The notes beneath the pieces were generated by a model. That model saw only the letters and a list, made by a program, of their open reading frames with translations, did no database searches and had not been told where the DNA came from. Shown in pieces: positions 35,676-44,371 of a stretch of 64,000 nucleotides of DNA (within the stretch, counting starts at the first letter, position 1; each line of letters starts with the position of its first letter). The translations under genes were made by a program, and so were the position numbers. The stretch spans positions 124,001 through 188,000 of the forward strand of contig NZ_BMSE01000002.1 in assembly GCF_014648995.1 (NCBI RefSeq). Direction: 5' to 3'. Source of the DNA: Streptomyces massasporeus. Lineage in GTDB: Bacteria > Actinomycetota > Actinomycetes > Streptomycetales > Streptomycetaceae.

Positions 35676-37019
35676 ATGGAACGGACGAAAGCAGCAGAAA
35701 AGGGTGCCGGTGCCGGTGGGCAGCATGCCCGCCCCGGCGGCGCCGTGAACCGCGCGATGACGACGTTCAGCCCGGCGGACGAGGAGAAACAGCGCGGCGT
35801 ACGCCGGATGAAGCTCACCGCCACCGGACTTCTGGTGTTCGTGGCGCTGGTCTACGTCCTGTCCACCTGGGCGCACAACTCCGGTGCCGGGTCGTGGGCG
35901 GCCTACGTCGCCGCCGCCTCCGAGGCGGGCATGGTCGGCGCGCTCGCGGACTGGTTCGCCGTCACCGCCCTCTTCCGGCACCCCCTCGGCATCCCCATCC
36001 CGCACACCGCGATCATCCCGACCAAGAAGGACCAGCTGGGCGTCTCCCTGGGCGAGTTCGTCGGGGAGAACTTCCTCTCCGAGGACGTCGTACGGCAGCG
36101 GCTGCGCGCCGTCGGCATCGGCAGCCGCCTCGGCGCCTGGCTCGCGGTCCCCGAACACGCCGACCGGGTCACCGCCGAGCTGTCCACCGCCCTGCGCGGC
36201 GCCCTGACGGTCCTGCGCGACTCCGACGTCCAGGCGGTGGTCGGCGAGGCCATCACCCGCCGCGCGGGCGCCCAGGAGATCGGGCCCGGCATCGGCAAGA
36301 TGCTGGAGAAGGTCGTCGCCGACGGCGGCCACAAACGGGTCGTCGACCTCGTCGTCACCCGCGCCCACGACTGGCTCGTGCTGCACGGCGACTCCGTGAT
36401 GGACGCCGTGCAGGGCGGCGCCCCCGGCTGGACCCCGAAGTTCGTCGACAAGAAGGTCGGCGAGCGCGTCTACAAGGAACTGCTGCGTTTCGTCACCGAG
36501 ATGCGCGACATGCCCGGCCATCCCGCGCGCGGCGCCCTCGACCGGTTCCTCACCGACTTCGCCTCCGACCTCCAGTCCGACACCGACACCCGCGCCCGCG
36601 TCGAGCGGCTCAAGGGCGAAGTGCTGGGCCGTGACGAGGTCCAGGACCTCATCGCCAGCGCCTGGACGGCCGTACGATCCATGATCGTCGCGGCGGCGGA
36701 GGACGAGCGCAGCGAGCTGCGGCTGCGCGTGCGGGCGTCCCTGCTGTCGCTGGGCTCGCGGATGGCGGCCGAGCGCAAGGTGCAGGACAAGGTCGACAAG
36801 TGGGTGGAGGACGCGGCCGTCTACGTCGTCACCACCTACCGCAAGGAGATCACCTCCCTGATCACCGACACGGTGGCGAGCTGGGACGCCGAGCACACCA
36901 CGCGGAAGATCGAGGCCAACATCGGCCGCGACCTGCAGTTCATCCGCATCAACGGCACGGTCGTCGGCTCCCTGGCCGGCCTGCTGATCTACACGGTGTC
37001 GCACGCGCTCGGGGCGTGA
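35676..37019 (+). CDS. DUF445 family membrane protein
   Basis: A protein of about 447 residues of the DUF445/YjiN type. It has a first membrane helix (LTATGLLVFVALVYVL), the signature EAGMVGALADWFAVTALFRHPLGIPIPHTAIIP, a long helical soluble part, and a C-terminal helix (INGTVVGSLAGLLIYTV). The start is uncertain among ATG 35676, GTG 35748 and ATG 35757. The function is unknown. A 21-bp tandem repeat follows downstream. Confidence 0.85.
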   Translation: MERTKAAEKGAGAGGQHARPGGAVNRAMTTFSPADEEKQRGVRRMKLTATGLLVFVALVYVLSTWAHNSGAGSWAAYVAAASEAGMVGALADWFAVTALFRHPLGIPIPHTAIIPTKKDQLGVSLGEFVGENFLSEDVVRQRLRAVGIGSRLGAWLAVPEHADRVTAELSTALRGALTVLRDSDVQAVVGEAITRRAGAQEIGPGIGKMLEKVVADGGHKRVVDLVVTRAHDWLVLHGDSVMDAVQGGAPGWTPKFVDKKVGERVYKELLRFVTEMRDMPGHPARGALDRFLTDFASDLQSDTDTRARVERLKGEVLGRDEVQDLIASAWTAVRSMIVAAAEDERSELRLRVRASLLSLGSRMAAERKVQDKVDKWVEDAAVYVVTTYRKEITSLITDTVASWDAEHTTRKIEANIGRDLQFIRINGTVVGSLAGLLIYTVSHALGA

Positions 37020-37027
37020 GAGGGGCA

Positions 37028-37120
37028 GCTCAGGCCTGAGCGGGTGGCTCAGGGCGTATGACAGGTATCTCAGGGCGCGAGCGAGGTATCTCAGGGCGTA
37101 AGAGAAACCGCTCAGGGCAC
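37028..37120. repeat. 14-bp palindrome and 21-bp tandem repeat
   Basis: GCTCAGGCCTGAGC (37028-37041) is followed by three full 21-bp units and one partial unit beginning CTCAGGGCG at 37048, 37069, 37090 and 37111. They occupy the DUF445-MFS gap, ending 34 bp before the MFS start. Confidence 0.85.
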
Positions 37121-37153
37121 TCGATCCGGGTTCGCTCGACGTGGAGGGAGCCC

Positions 37154-38623
37154 ATGAGAACCGCGCAGGCCGGGACCGGCCGAACCATCACCACCGACAT
37201 CCCCGCCCGCCTCGACCGCCTCCCGTGGTCGCGCTGGCACTGGACGATCGTCATCGGCCTCGGCACCGTGTGGATCCTCGACGGTCTCGAAGTCACCGTC
37301 GTGGGAAACATCGCCAGCCGCCTGTCGGAGCCCGACAGCGGCCTGCCCATCACGTCCGGTGAGGTCACCGGCATGGCGGCCGCCCTGTACGTGGCGGGCG
37401 CCTGCCTGGGCGCCCTCTTCTGGGGCCGGCTCACCGACAAGTGGGGGCGCAAAAAACTCTTCATGATCACGCTGGCGGTGTACCTCGCGGCCACCGCCCT
37501 CACCGCGATCTCCTTCGACACCTGGTGGTTCTTCCTCTTCCGTTTCCTCACCGGCTTCGGCATCGGCGGCGAGTACGCGGCCATCAACTCCGCGATCGAC
37601 GAGCTGATCCCCAAGGAGTACCGCGGCCGCACCGACCTGATGATCAACGGCAGCTTCTGGCTGGGCGCGGTCTTCGGCTCGTTGCTGTCGATCGTCGCCC
37701 TGGACACGGACATCTTCGCGGCGAACGTCGGCTGGCGCCTCACCTTCGCGCTCGGCGCGGTCCTCGCCCTGGTGATCCTCCTCGTCCGCCGGCACGTCCC
37801 CGAAAGCCCACGCTGGCTGCTGATCCACGGCCGTGACGACGAAGCGGAACGCATCGTCTCCTCCATCGAACGCAAGATCGAGGAGGAGCGGGACGATCCG
37901 CTGCCGCGCCCCGAGGGCGAGATCACCATCCACCAGCGCCGCAGCGTCTCCTTCGTGGAGATCGGCCGCACGGTCTTCTCCGACTACCGCAAGCGCGCCA
38001 TCCTCGGCTTCTCCCTCTTCATCGGCCAGGCGTTCCTCTACAACGCGATCACCTTCGGCTTCGGCGCGATCCTGACCACGTTCTTCGACGTCCCGAGCGG
38101 CAACACCGGCTACTACTTCGCCGTCATCGCCATCGGCAACTTCTTCGGCCCGCTGCTCCTCGGCAAGCTCTTCGACACGGTCGGCCGCCGCATCATGATC
38201 TCCGGCACGTACATCCTCTCCGGCCTGCTCCTCTTCGGCACGGCCTGGCTCTTCGACCAGGGCTCGCTGAGCGCGGCCACCATGACGGCCTGCTGGTGCG
38301 CGGTCCTCTTCTTCGCCTCGGCAGGCGCCTCCAGCGCCTACCTGACCGTCTCCGAGGTCTTCCCGATGGAGACGAGGGCCATGTCCATCGCGTTCTTCTA
38401 CGCCATCGGCACGGCGGCCGGCGGCATCAGCGGCCCGCTGCTGTTCGCCAAGCTCACGGAAACCGGCGTCGTCGGCGACACGGTCCTCGCCTTCTCGATC
38501 GGCGCGACGCTGATGTGCCTGGCGGGCCTGGTCGCGGCACTCCTGGCGGTGAAGGCGGAGCGCCGCTCCCTGGAGGACATCGCCAAGCCGCTGACGGCGG
38601 CGGGCGGCAAGGGCAGCGGCTGA
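37154..38623 (+). CDS. MFS transporter (sugar/organic-acid porter type)
   Basis: A 489-residue twelve-helix transporter. The loop 2-3 motif GRLTDKWGRKK, RFLTGFGIGGEYAA in helix 4-5, PESPRWLL after helix 6 and GKLFDTVGRR in loop 8-9 are those of the sugar porter/metabolite:H+ symporter group. GGAGGGAG precedes ATG 37154. It is convergent with the alginate-lyase-like gene. The substrate is unknown. Confidence 0.9.
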   Translation: MRTAQAGTGRTITTDIPARLDRLPWSRWHWTIVIGLGTVWILDGLEVTVVGNIASRLSEPDSGLPITSGEVTGMAAALYVAGACLGALFWGRLTDKWGRKKLFMITLAVYLAATALTAISFDTWWFFLFRFLTGFGIGGEYAAINSAIDELIPKEYRGRTDLMINGSFWLGAVFGSLLSIVALDTDIFAANVGWRLTFALGAVLALVILLVRRHVPESPRWLLIHGRDDEAERIVSSIERKIEEERDDPLPRPEGEITIHQRRSVSFVEIGRTVFSDYRKRAILGFSLFIGQAFLYNAITFGFGAILTTFFDVPSGNTGYYFAVIAIGNFFGPLLLGKLFDTVGRRIMISGTYILSGLLLFGTAWLFDQGSLSAATMTACWCAVLFFASAGASSAYLTVSEVFPMETRAMSIAFFYAIGTAAGGISGPLLFAKLTETGVVGDTVLAFSIGATLMCLAGLVAALLAVKAERRSLEDIAKPLTAAGGKGSG

Positions 38624-38669
38624 GGGCTGGGGGAGACCAGGGTGCGGTCACCCCCGTCCAGTCGAGGCA

Positions 38670-38703
38670 CGTGCGAGCGCGGGGCGGATTCCGCGCTCGC
38701 ACG
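38670..38703. terminator. bidirectional terminator after the MFS gene
   Basis: A perfect 13-bp stem CGTGCGAGCGCGG with an 8-nt loop between convergent genes. Confidence 0.87.
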
Positions 38704-38748
38704 CCGCTGTCGCCGTCCGCCGACGCGTGAGTGGGCGCGGGTCGGCCG

Positions 38749-40248
38749 CTACTCGACCCCCTCCCGCCGCGACACCCGGTCACGCCTCCGCAGCAACAGC
38801 AGTCCACCGGCCAGCGCGCCGATCCCGGCCGCCGCGGCCCAGCCCGCCGCGTCCCCGGTACCGGTCGCCGCGAGGTCGCCCCCGAGGGCCGGAGACGCCG
38901 AGGCCTGCGGCCGTACACCGCCGGCACCCCGCGAGCCCGGCGACCCATCGGACGGACTCGGACTCGGGCTCGGCGAAGGCCCCCCGGCAGGCTCCTCCAC
39001 CCGGCCCTGGCTCCGGCCCCGCTCCCGCGTGAACGCCAGCGTCCCGAACCCCAGCTGGTCGAACCCCCCACTGTTGGGCCCGTAGTCCCCGCCCCCACCC
39101 TCGGGCGAGGCCTTGGCGGCCGCCCGCGTGAGGTACGACGCCGGCAACCCCCGCCGCTTCGTGTAGTGGTGGGCGATCATCGCCCAGATGGGCCGGGTCA
39201 TCCCCGGGTCCACCCCCGCCGCATCGGACGCGGTCTCACTCCCCGACCACCCCCCGATCGCCCCCTTCCTGCGGGTGTTGGCCGTGTACGGCACGTCCCC
39301 GCCCAGGCTCCACTTGGCCACGTACTGCGCCCCCTTGAGGAACCGGCTGTCGTCGTAGCCGTACAGATCGATCCCCTGGTTCCACGCCATCTCGCACACC
39401 GTGCCCATCAGCCCGACCCCGAGCAGCGCGTGCCCCTGGTCCCGTCCGGCCTCGACCCACTCGCCGAGCCCGTCCTCGTGGACGACGGGTATCGCGTGCT
39501 TGACCGATCCCATCCCGTCCCCGTGCTTGAAGTACTCCACGGCCCGCTCGACCACGGCCCGTTCGTCGCAGAAGATCCCGGTCGCGAGCACGCACGCGAG
39601 GGCCGTCAGATCCCAGTTGGGCCAGTAGTTGGTGACGACGGCGTTGTTGTGGTGGCTCAGGAAGCTGTCGCTGAGCGGATGGAAGACGTTCAGCAGCAGC
39701 TCCCACGCCCGCTTCAGGTCGAAGTCCCCGTGGTCCCGCACGAGTTCCGCGGCGTTCGCGAACTGGTAGCCGTACAACCCCGCCGCCAGGAACCGGTCGG
39801 CGCTGCCCTCCAGCCGGGTCAGCTTCCCCGACCAGGCGTTGAGGATCGTCACGGCGGTGTCGGCGTGCGCCTTCTCGCCGCTGACGTGGTAGCGCAGGGC
39901 GTTCTGGTAGGCGGCGTGGATGTCGTTGTAGAGGATCCGGTAGTTCTCGGGCGAGCCCGACCCCCGGTACACGACGGCCTGCGGATTGGCCCGCCACCCG
40001 CTCTGCGCATGCCGGTTGGCGATGAGCTTGGCGAACCCGGCGCAGTACGGTCTGGCGCCCGCCTTCACCTTGGCCGCCATACGGTCCAGATCGGTACGGG
40101 TGTGCAGCAGCCCGGGGTGAACGAGAGGGGCACCGGCGGCGTCGGCCGGGGCGGCGAGAGCGGTCGGGGTGGCGAGTGCGGTCGCACCGGTACCGATGCC
40201 GGTGCCCGTCGCCTTCAGCATGCTCCGGCGGCTGATCTGTCGTGTCAC
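38749..40248 (-). CDS. alginate-lyase-like surface protein with LAATG sorting signal
   Basis: A 499-residue exported protein. The Tat signal is SRRSMLKATG plus an Ala-rich h-region. An alpha/alpha-toroid lyase-like domain spans about 40-390 (VHPGLLHTRTDLDRMAAKVKAG, NPQAVVYRG, TNYWPNWDLTALACVLATG, HEDGLGEWVEAGRDQGHALLG). A Ser/Pro linker then leads to LAATG-x, a hydrophobic helix and RRRDRVSRREG, a sortase E-type cell-wall anchor. GTG 40248 is the start. It probably degrades uronic-acid polysaccharide at the cell surface. Confidence 0.85.
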   Translation of the reverse strand: MTRQISRRSMLKATGTGIGTGATALATPTALAAPADAAGAPLVHPGLLHTRTDLDRMAAKVKAGARPYCAGFAKLIANRHAQSGWRANPQAVVYRGSGSPENYRILYNDIHAAYQNALRYHVSGEKAHADTAVTILNAWSGKLTRLEGSADRFLAAGLYGYQFANAAELVRDHGDFDLKRAWELLLNVFHPLSDSFLSHHNNAVVTNYWPNWDLTALACVLATGIFCDERAVVERAVEYFKHGDGMGSVKHAIPVVHEDGLGEWVEAGRDQGHALLGVGLMGTVCEMAWNQGIDLYGYDDSRFLKGAQYVAKWSLGGDVPYTANTRRKGAIGGWSGSETASDAAGVDPGMTRPIWAMIAHHYTKRRGLPASYLTRAAAKASPEGGGGDYGPNSGGFDQLGFGTLAFTRERGRSQGRVEEPAGGPSPSPSPSPSDGSPGSRGAGGVRPQASASPALGGDLAATGTGDAAGWAAAAGIGALAGGLLLLRRRDRVSRREGVE

Positions 40249-40384
40249 GTCGTCGTACCACCTGCGTCGTAAGTCGCGTACCTGCGGGGGACGGTGAGGA
40301 GACGGCCTGGTGGTGAAGGGGATAACAGAAACTGCGCTATAGTTGATCTGCGTCCAGTCGCCGGAACTCCGGTCGGTGGACAGT

Positions 40385-40454
40385 GCGTTGGTGGTCCAAG
40401 GAAAGACGCCCCACTTCCTGTGGGGAGATGCAGGTGCAAGGCCTGCCCGGCGCT
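40385..40454 (+). tRNA. tRNA-Gly(UCC)
   Basis: A complete cloverleaf: acceptor GCGTTGG/CCGGCGC (two G-U pairs), D-arm GTC-loop-GAC, anticodon stem CCCCA/TGGGG with loop CTTCCTG (anticodon TCC, 40416-40418), variable AGAT, and T-arm GCAGG-TGCAAGG-CCTGC. Discriminator is U, as expected for glycine. CCA is not encoded (CCG follows). The T-loop has G instead of U at position 55, which I recall in other streptomycete Gly(UCC) tRNAs. A strong terminator follows. Confidence 0.87.
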
Positions 40455-40459
40455 CCGAC

Positions 40460-40494
40460 AAGAACCCGGCCCTGGGATTCAGGGCCGGGTTCTT
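40460..40494 (+). terminator. terminator after tRNA-Gly
   Basis: A perfect 15-bp stem AAGAACCCGGCCCTG with a 5-nt loop starts 5 bp after the tRNA. Confidence 0.9.
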
Positions 40495-40571
40495 TGCTGT
40501 GTCCGCGCGCTGTGTCCGCCGAGGTGAGCCGGCCGACCGGTCAGCTGTGCCGGCGCACCTCGGCCGGCAGA

Positions 40572-40874
40572 TCAGCCGCGCCGGTCCGCGACCGCCCACG
40601 ACGCCAGCCCCACGGCGCCCGCCACTCCGAACACGGCAGGCCAGGCACCCACCTTCTTCGCCAGCGGATGCGACCCGGCGAAGGCGGCGACATACGCGGC
40701 CGACAACACCCCCGCGGCCACCCCACCGGCCTGCTGCCGCCACTGCCGCGCGGCCGCCACCCCGGCCACGGCGAGCACGACCCCGCCGAGCGGCCGCTGC
40801 CTGGTCCAGCGGGCCACGCCGTACCCGCCCACGAGCCCGCTCGCGGCGACCACCGCGCTGGGAACCTTCGCCAT
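40572..40874 (-). CDS. small membrane protein, 100 aa
   Basis: A short hydrophobic protein with three or four predicted helices (VVAASGLVGGYGVARW, GGVVLAVAGVAAARQW, AGVLSAAYVAAFAGSHPL, WPAVFGVAGAVGLASWAVA). AGGAGG lies 5 nt before ATG 40874. No family is recognised. The GSHPLAKKVGAWPAV segment resembles streptomycete paralogues annotated only as membrane protein. Confidence 0.75.
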   Translation of the reverse strand: MAKVPSAVVAASGLVGGYGVARWTRQRPLGGVVLAVAGVAAARQWRQQAGGVAAGVLSAAYVAAFAGSHPLAKKVGAWPAVFGVAGAVGLASWAVADRRG

Positions 40875-40997
40875 GTCTGCCTCCTGCGTCCTACGCCCTG
40901 TTCGGGATCTTGAGGCTAGCCCCCACGCTGCCGGACCCACCCGCCAGGGGCCCCGGCGGACGTCGCCCACCCCGGAAACCCGAACCTGAGCCCAGGC

Positions 40998-41026
40998 TTG
41001 TCAAGTTTCCTCCTCCGAGCTATATA
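40998..41026 (+). promoter_or_regulatory. sigma-70-type promoter for hsp20
   Basis: TTGTCA, 17 bp, TATATA: an almost ideal spacing and sequence for HrdB-type RNA polymerase, 57 bp before the small heat-shock gene. No HAIR or CIRCE operator is visible around it. Confidence 0.75.
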
Positions 41027-41082
41027 AGAAGACGCAGACCGTAGGGCATCGCACCGACTGCGTCCGAAGAGAGGAGTGACCA

Positions 41083-41511
41083 GTGATGCTCATGCGCACG
41101 GACCCCTTCCGTGAGCTCGACCGACTGACCCAGCAGGTGTTCGGTCCCGCCACCACCCGCCCGTCGGCGATGGCGATGGACGCCTACCGTTCCGGGGACG
41201 ACTTCTTCGTCCACTTCGACCTCCCCGGCATCGACCCGGAGACGATCGAGCTGGACGTGGAGCGCAACGTCCTGAACGTCCGAGCCGAGCGCAGGTCCCC
41301 CGCCCCCGAGGGCGCGGAACCCCTCGTCGCCGAGCGCCCCACCGGCACCTTCACACGCCAGCTGTTCCTCGGCGACACGCTGGACACGGAGCGCATCGAC
41401 GCCTCCTACGAGTCCGGCGTCCTCACGCTGCGCATCCCGGTTGCCGAGCAGGCCAAGCCCCGCCGCATCCAGATCACGGGCGGCGACTCGCCCAGGCAGA
41501 TCAGCGGCTGA
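41083..41511 (+). CDS. Hsp20/alpha-crystallin family small heat-shock protein
   Basis: A protein of about 142 residues. The alpha-crystallin domain runs from [27 protein letters not shown] to [14 protein letters not shown], with the hallmark GVLTLRIP and a C-terminal I-x-I-type RIQITGG. N-terminal [11 protein letters not shown] is typical. GAGAGGAG precedes GTG 41083/ATG 41086. It is a holdase for unfolding proteins. It is followed by a DUF2267 gene, a frequent neighbour in stress clusters. Confidence 0.93.
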   Translation: MMLMRTDPFRELDRLTQQVFGPATTRPSAMAMDAYRSGDDFFVHFDLPGIDPETIELDVERNVLNVRAERRSPAPEGAEPLVAERPTGTFTRQLFLGDTLDTERIDASYESGVLTLRIPVAEQAKPRRIQITGGDSPRQISG

Positions 41512-41655
41512 CGCCGACCGCGGGCCCGTACGGGCACAGCCCGTCCCGCCCGTACGGCGACCGTCAGCACCCACGTCGCGCCGCCGGACGATCCGCCGGC
41601 GGCGCGACACCGGCTCGCACCCACCCAACCCATCACCCGGAGGAAAACCCCGCAC

Positions 41656-42126
41656 ATGAGCACGACGACGGTGCCCCGTGTGACGACCGGACGCGCCCCC
41701 CACGCCGCCGACGACAACGGCTGGCCCCAGCTGATCGAAGCGGTCCGCGAGTCGGGCCTGTACCCCACCCGGTCGAAGGCGGAACAGGTCACCCGTACCG
41801 TCCTGGCCGCCCTCGGCACCCACGTCACCGGCGACGAACGGGTCGACCTCGCCCGCGCCCTGCCCGGGGAGGCCGCCCGGCTGATCGCCGCCCAGATCCC
41901 GGTCACGCACCGGCTGACGGCAGCCGAGTTCGTCGACTCGGTCGCGTCCCGCACCCCAGGAGCCACATCCGCCACAGCCCGCTGGGACGTCAGCTCGGTC
42001 CTCGGCGCGCTGCCACCCCTGCTCGGCGACGACCTGGTCAGCCGTGTCCTGGCCCAACTCCCCCCGGGTTACGCTCTCCTGTTCGGCCGAGCGGACCTGA
42101 GTGCCTGCTCTCGATCCCGGTCTTGA
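41656..42126 (+). CDS. DUF2267 domain protein
   Basis: A 156-residue soluble protein. The DUF2267 features are LIEAVRESGLYPTRSKAEQVTRTVLAALGTHVTGDERVDLARALP and EFVDSVASRTP, then a second partial repeat DVSSVLGALPPLLGDDLVSRVLAQLPPGY. GGAGG lies 10 nt before ATG 41656. The function is unknown; it probably shares stress control with hsp20. Confidence 0.85.
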   Translation: MSTTTVPRVTTGRAPHAADDNGWPQLIEAVRESGLYPTRSKAEQVTRTVLAALGTHVTGDERVDLARALPGEAARLIAAQIPVTHRLTAAEFVDSVASRTPGATSATARWDVSSVLGALPPLLGDDLVSRVLAQLPPGYALLFGRADLSACSRSRS

Positions 42127-42167
42127 GCACCCCGGGGAAACGCTCCCGGGAGCTTCGCGAACCGCAC

Positions 42168-43037
42168 TCAGGGACGGCTCGCCCCGTCGACGTACGCCTT
42201 GGTGACGTCGGTGATGAATCCGAGGGTGTCGGCGGGGTCGAGGGCCTGGGCCTGGAGGTGGTCGTACATCACGCTGTAGTGCCGTACGTCGGAGTGTTTC
42301 TCCAGGTAGAGGTCGCTGGTGAACCGCTCCAGGTACACCACCGCGTCGACGGTGTCGGTGAACTTCAGGATGGAGAACTGTCCTGACAGGCCGGGGTTGG
42401 CCCCCACGGTGTAGGGGAGGAGCTGCACGGTGACGTGCGGCTCGGCGCTGAGCGCGATCAGGTGTTCCAGTTGTTCGCGCATGACGTCGGGACTGCCGAC
42501 GACACGGCGCAGTACCGATTCGTCCAGGACGACCCACAGGCGCAGCGGGGAGGCCGGGTCGTAGATCCGGTGCTGGCGGCGCAGCCGTACCTTGAGGCGC
42601 GCGGCGGTCTGTTCGACCGTGAGCCGGGGGATCGTTTCCTCGATGACCGCATGGGCGTAGGCGGGGGTCTGCAGCAGCCCGGGGATCACCATGGGCTCGT
42701 AGACGTGGAGGGAGGCGGCGTCCGTCTCCAGGGCGATGTAGACGCTCTGGGGGACGTCGCCGTAGGCGTGCCACCAGCCCCGCTCTCCGGATTCCCTGGC
42801 CATCTGCATCAGAGCGTCGATGACCTGCTGGTCCGTCACGTCGTAGATCGCGCACAGGTCGCGCACGTCGCGGGGGCTGATGGCGCGGTTGCCGTTCTCC
42901 AGGTGACTGATCTTCGGCTGGGAGACCATGAGCTGCTTGGCCACTTCTGTGCTCGTCAGCCCCCTGGCCTCGCGGAGCCGACGGAGCTCGGCTCCGAGGC
43001 GGCGCCTTCTGACGGTGGGGTTGCTGTTCGCGGCCAC
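42168..43037 (-). CDS. XRE-family regulator with DUF5753 (orphan)
   Basis: A 289-residue regulator. The N-terminal helix-turn-helix (LGAELRRLREARGLTSTEVAKQL...SQPKISHLENG) is followed by the DUF5753 ligand-like domain (WWHAYGDVP, YEPMVIPGLLQTPAYAHAVI, VVLDESVLRRVVG, VTVQLLPYTVG). These typically act with a small DUF397 protein, but none adjoins here. It is convergent with DUF2267. The role is unknown; relatives affect development and antibiotic production. Confidence 0.9.
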   Translation of the reverse strand: MAANSNPTVRRRRLGAELRRLREARGLTSTEVAKQLMVSQPKISHLENGNRAISPRDVRDLCAIYDVTDQQVIDALMQMARESGERGWWHAYGDVPQSVYIALETDAASLHVYEPMVIPGLLQTPAYAHAVIEETIPRLTVEQTAARLKVRLRRQHRIYDPASPLRLWVVLDESVLRRVVGSPDVMREQLEHLIALSAEPHVTVQLLPYTVGANPGLSGQFSILKFTDTVDAVVYLERFTSDLYLEKHSDVRHYSVMYDHLQAQALDPADTLGFITDVTKAYVDGASRP

Positions 43038-43317
43038 GAGCGGTGTCCCTCCGGCTCCAAGTCATCGTCCAGGGCCGCAGATTGCCATGGGGCATGACCC
43101 GTGATCGTCTGCCGTGTCGGCGTGTCGTGAGGCAGCCGGAACGGAATCTGCCGTTGTAATGTGCCCCACGGCAGGAACCGTCAGGCGTTCTGCCGGGTGG
43201 GACCGAAGACAGGCACTGACCAGCACCGCAGGCTCCTGAACCGCGTACGACGGCCACCACTTGACGGCCAGGGGTGGCCGGCGCGCAGCCGTCCAAGTCG
43301 GCGACACGAGGGGCTCC

Positions 43318-44118
43318 TTGACTCACGCGACGTCCGGAACCCTCACCACGCCCGACGGCACCCACATCGCCCACAGGGACCATCACCCCGCAGGCACGCC
43401 CACGACCACGATCCTCCTCCTGCACGGCCTGGCGGGCCACCAGGGCGAGTGGGACACCCTCGCCGCGCGGCTGTCGGCCGACGGCCACCGCGTGGTGACG
43501 TACGACGCCCGAGGCCACGGCGCCAGCACCCGCACTCCGCCGACGACGACCCGCGCGGCCCACGTCCAGGACGCCCTCACCCTGATCGAGGTACTGGGCC
43601 TGGCCCCCGTGACCCTCCTCGGCCAGTCCCTGGGCGGCCACACGGTCATGCTGCTGGCCGCGTCCCACCTCCAGCCGGTGACATCCCTGATCCTGATCGA
43701 GGCGGGTCCGGCCGGCCCGAGCCCGGACCTCCCCGCACAGGTCGCGACCTGGCTGGACAGCTGGCCGACCCCGTTCACGTCCCTGGAGGAAGCGGAAGCC
43801 TTCCTGGGCCACGAGGCCAGGACGAGGACCCTGATCCAGCGAGAAGACGGCTGGCACCCGACCTGGGACCGCGCCACGATCATCGCCTCGGTCGCCGAAC
43901 TGGCCACCACGGCCTACGGGGAGGAGTGGTCCCGCATCACCTGCCCCACGCTCCTCATCCAGGGCGAACACGGCACGATGCGCCCCGAGGAGCCGGCCAC
44001 GATGCTCGCCCACCGCCCGGACACGGTGACGGTGCGCATCCCCGGCGCGGCCCACGGCGTCCACCTGGAGCAGCCGACCCGCCTCCACGAGGCGATCGCC
44101 GCCTTCCTGTCCGACTGA
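43318..44118 (+). CDS. alpha/beta hydrolase
   Basis: A 266-residue hydrolase. The oxyanion HG motif is LLLHGLAGHQGEWD, the nucleophile elbow GQSLGG, and the His motif GAAHGVHLEQP near the end; the acid is probably in LIQGEHGT. TTG 43318 with GAGGGG just upstream is the best start. A 280-bp gap to the divergent XRE gene contains no clear motif. The substrate is unknown. Confidence 0.85.
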   Translation: MTHATSGTLTTPDGTHIAHRDHHPAGTPTTTILLLHGLAGHQGEWDTLAARLSADGHRVVTYDARGHGASTRTPPTTTRAAHVQDALTLIEVLGLAPVTLLGQSLGGHTVMLLAASHLQPVTSLILIEAGPAGPSPDLPAQVATWLDSWPTPFTSLEEAEAFLGHEARTRTLIQREDGWHPTWDRATIIASVAELATTAYGEEWSRITCPTLLIQGEHGTMRPEEPATMLAHRPDTVTVRIPGAAHGVHLEQPTRLHEAIAAFLSD

Positions 44119-44283
44119 AGGGCGCGCCCACCGCCGCGGGCGATCCCCCGCCAGCGGAGGAACCGGCCGCGACACCCCGCCAGCCCACCTGCAACGACCC
44201 CGTCGATGCCCGCTTTTGTGCCGCCTTGAGCTCCGGGTCACAACTGAACCCACACGAAACAAGGTCTTGTCGCTGGCTTAAAA

Positions 44284-44308
44284 CGATGGTTATTTTAACC
44301 GCCATTCG
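44284..44308. promoter_or_regulatory. operator-like dyad before the sugar ABC operon
   Basis: CGATGGTTATTTTAACCGCC has inner arms GGTTA/TAACC and outer ATGG/CCAT. This AT-rich symmetric site lies 64 bp before the binding-protein gene, as LacI/ROK-type operators do. No regulator gene is adjacent. Confidence 0.5.
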
Positions 44309-44371
44309 AAGTCCGGCCTGATCATCCGGGCGACCTCAAGGCGTGTGCATGTCTCAAGGAAGGGCAGTGCC

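Noticed and set aside
41020..44262. A 1080-codon open frame on the minus strand opposite hsp20, DUF2267, XRE and hydrolase genes
   Set aside because: It is a high-GC shadow: the protein is Arg/Gly-rich without family motifs, and four well-supported genes occupy the same DNA in other frames.
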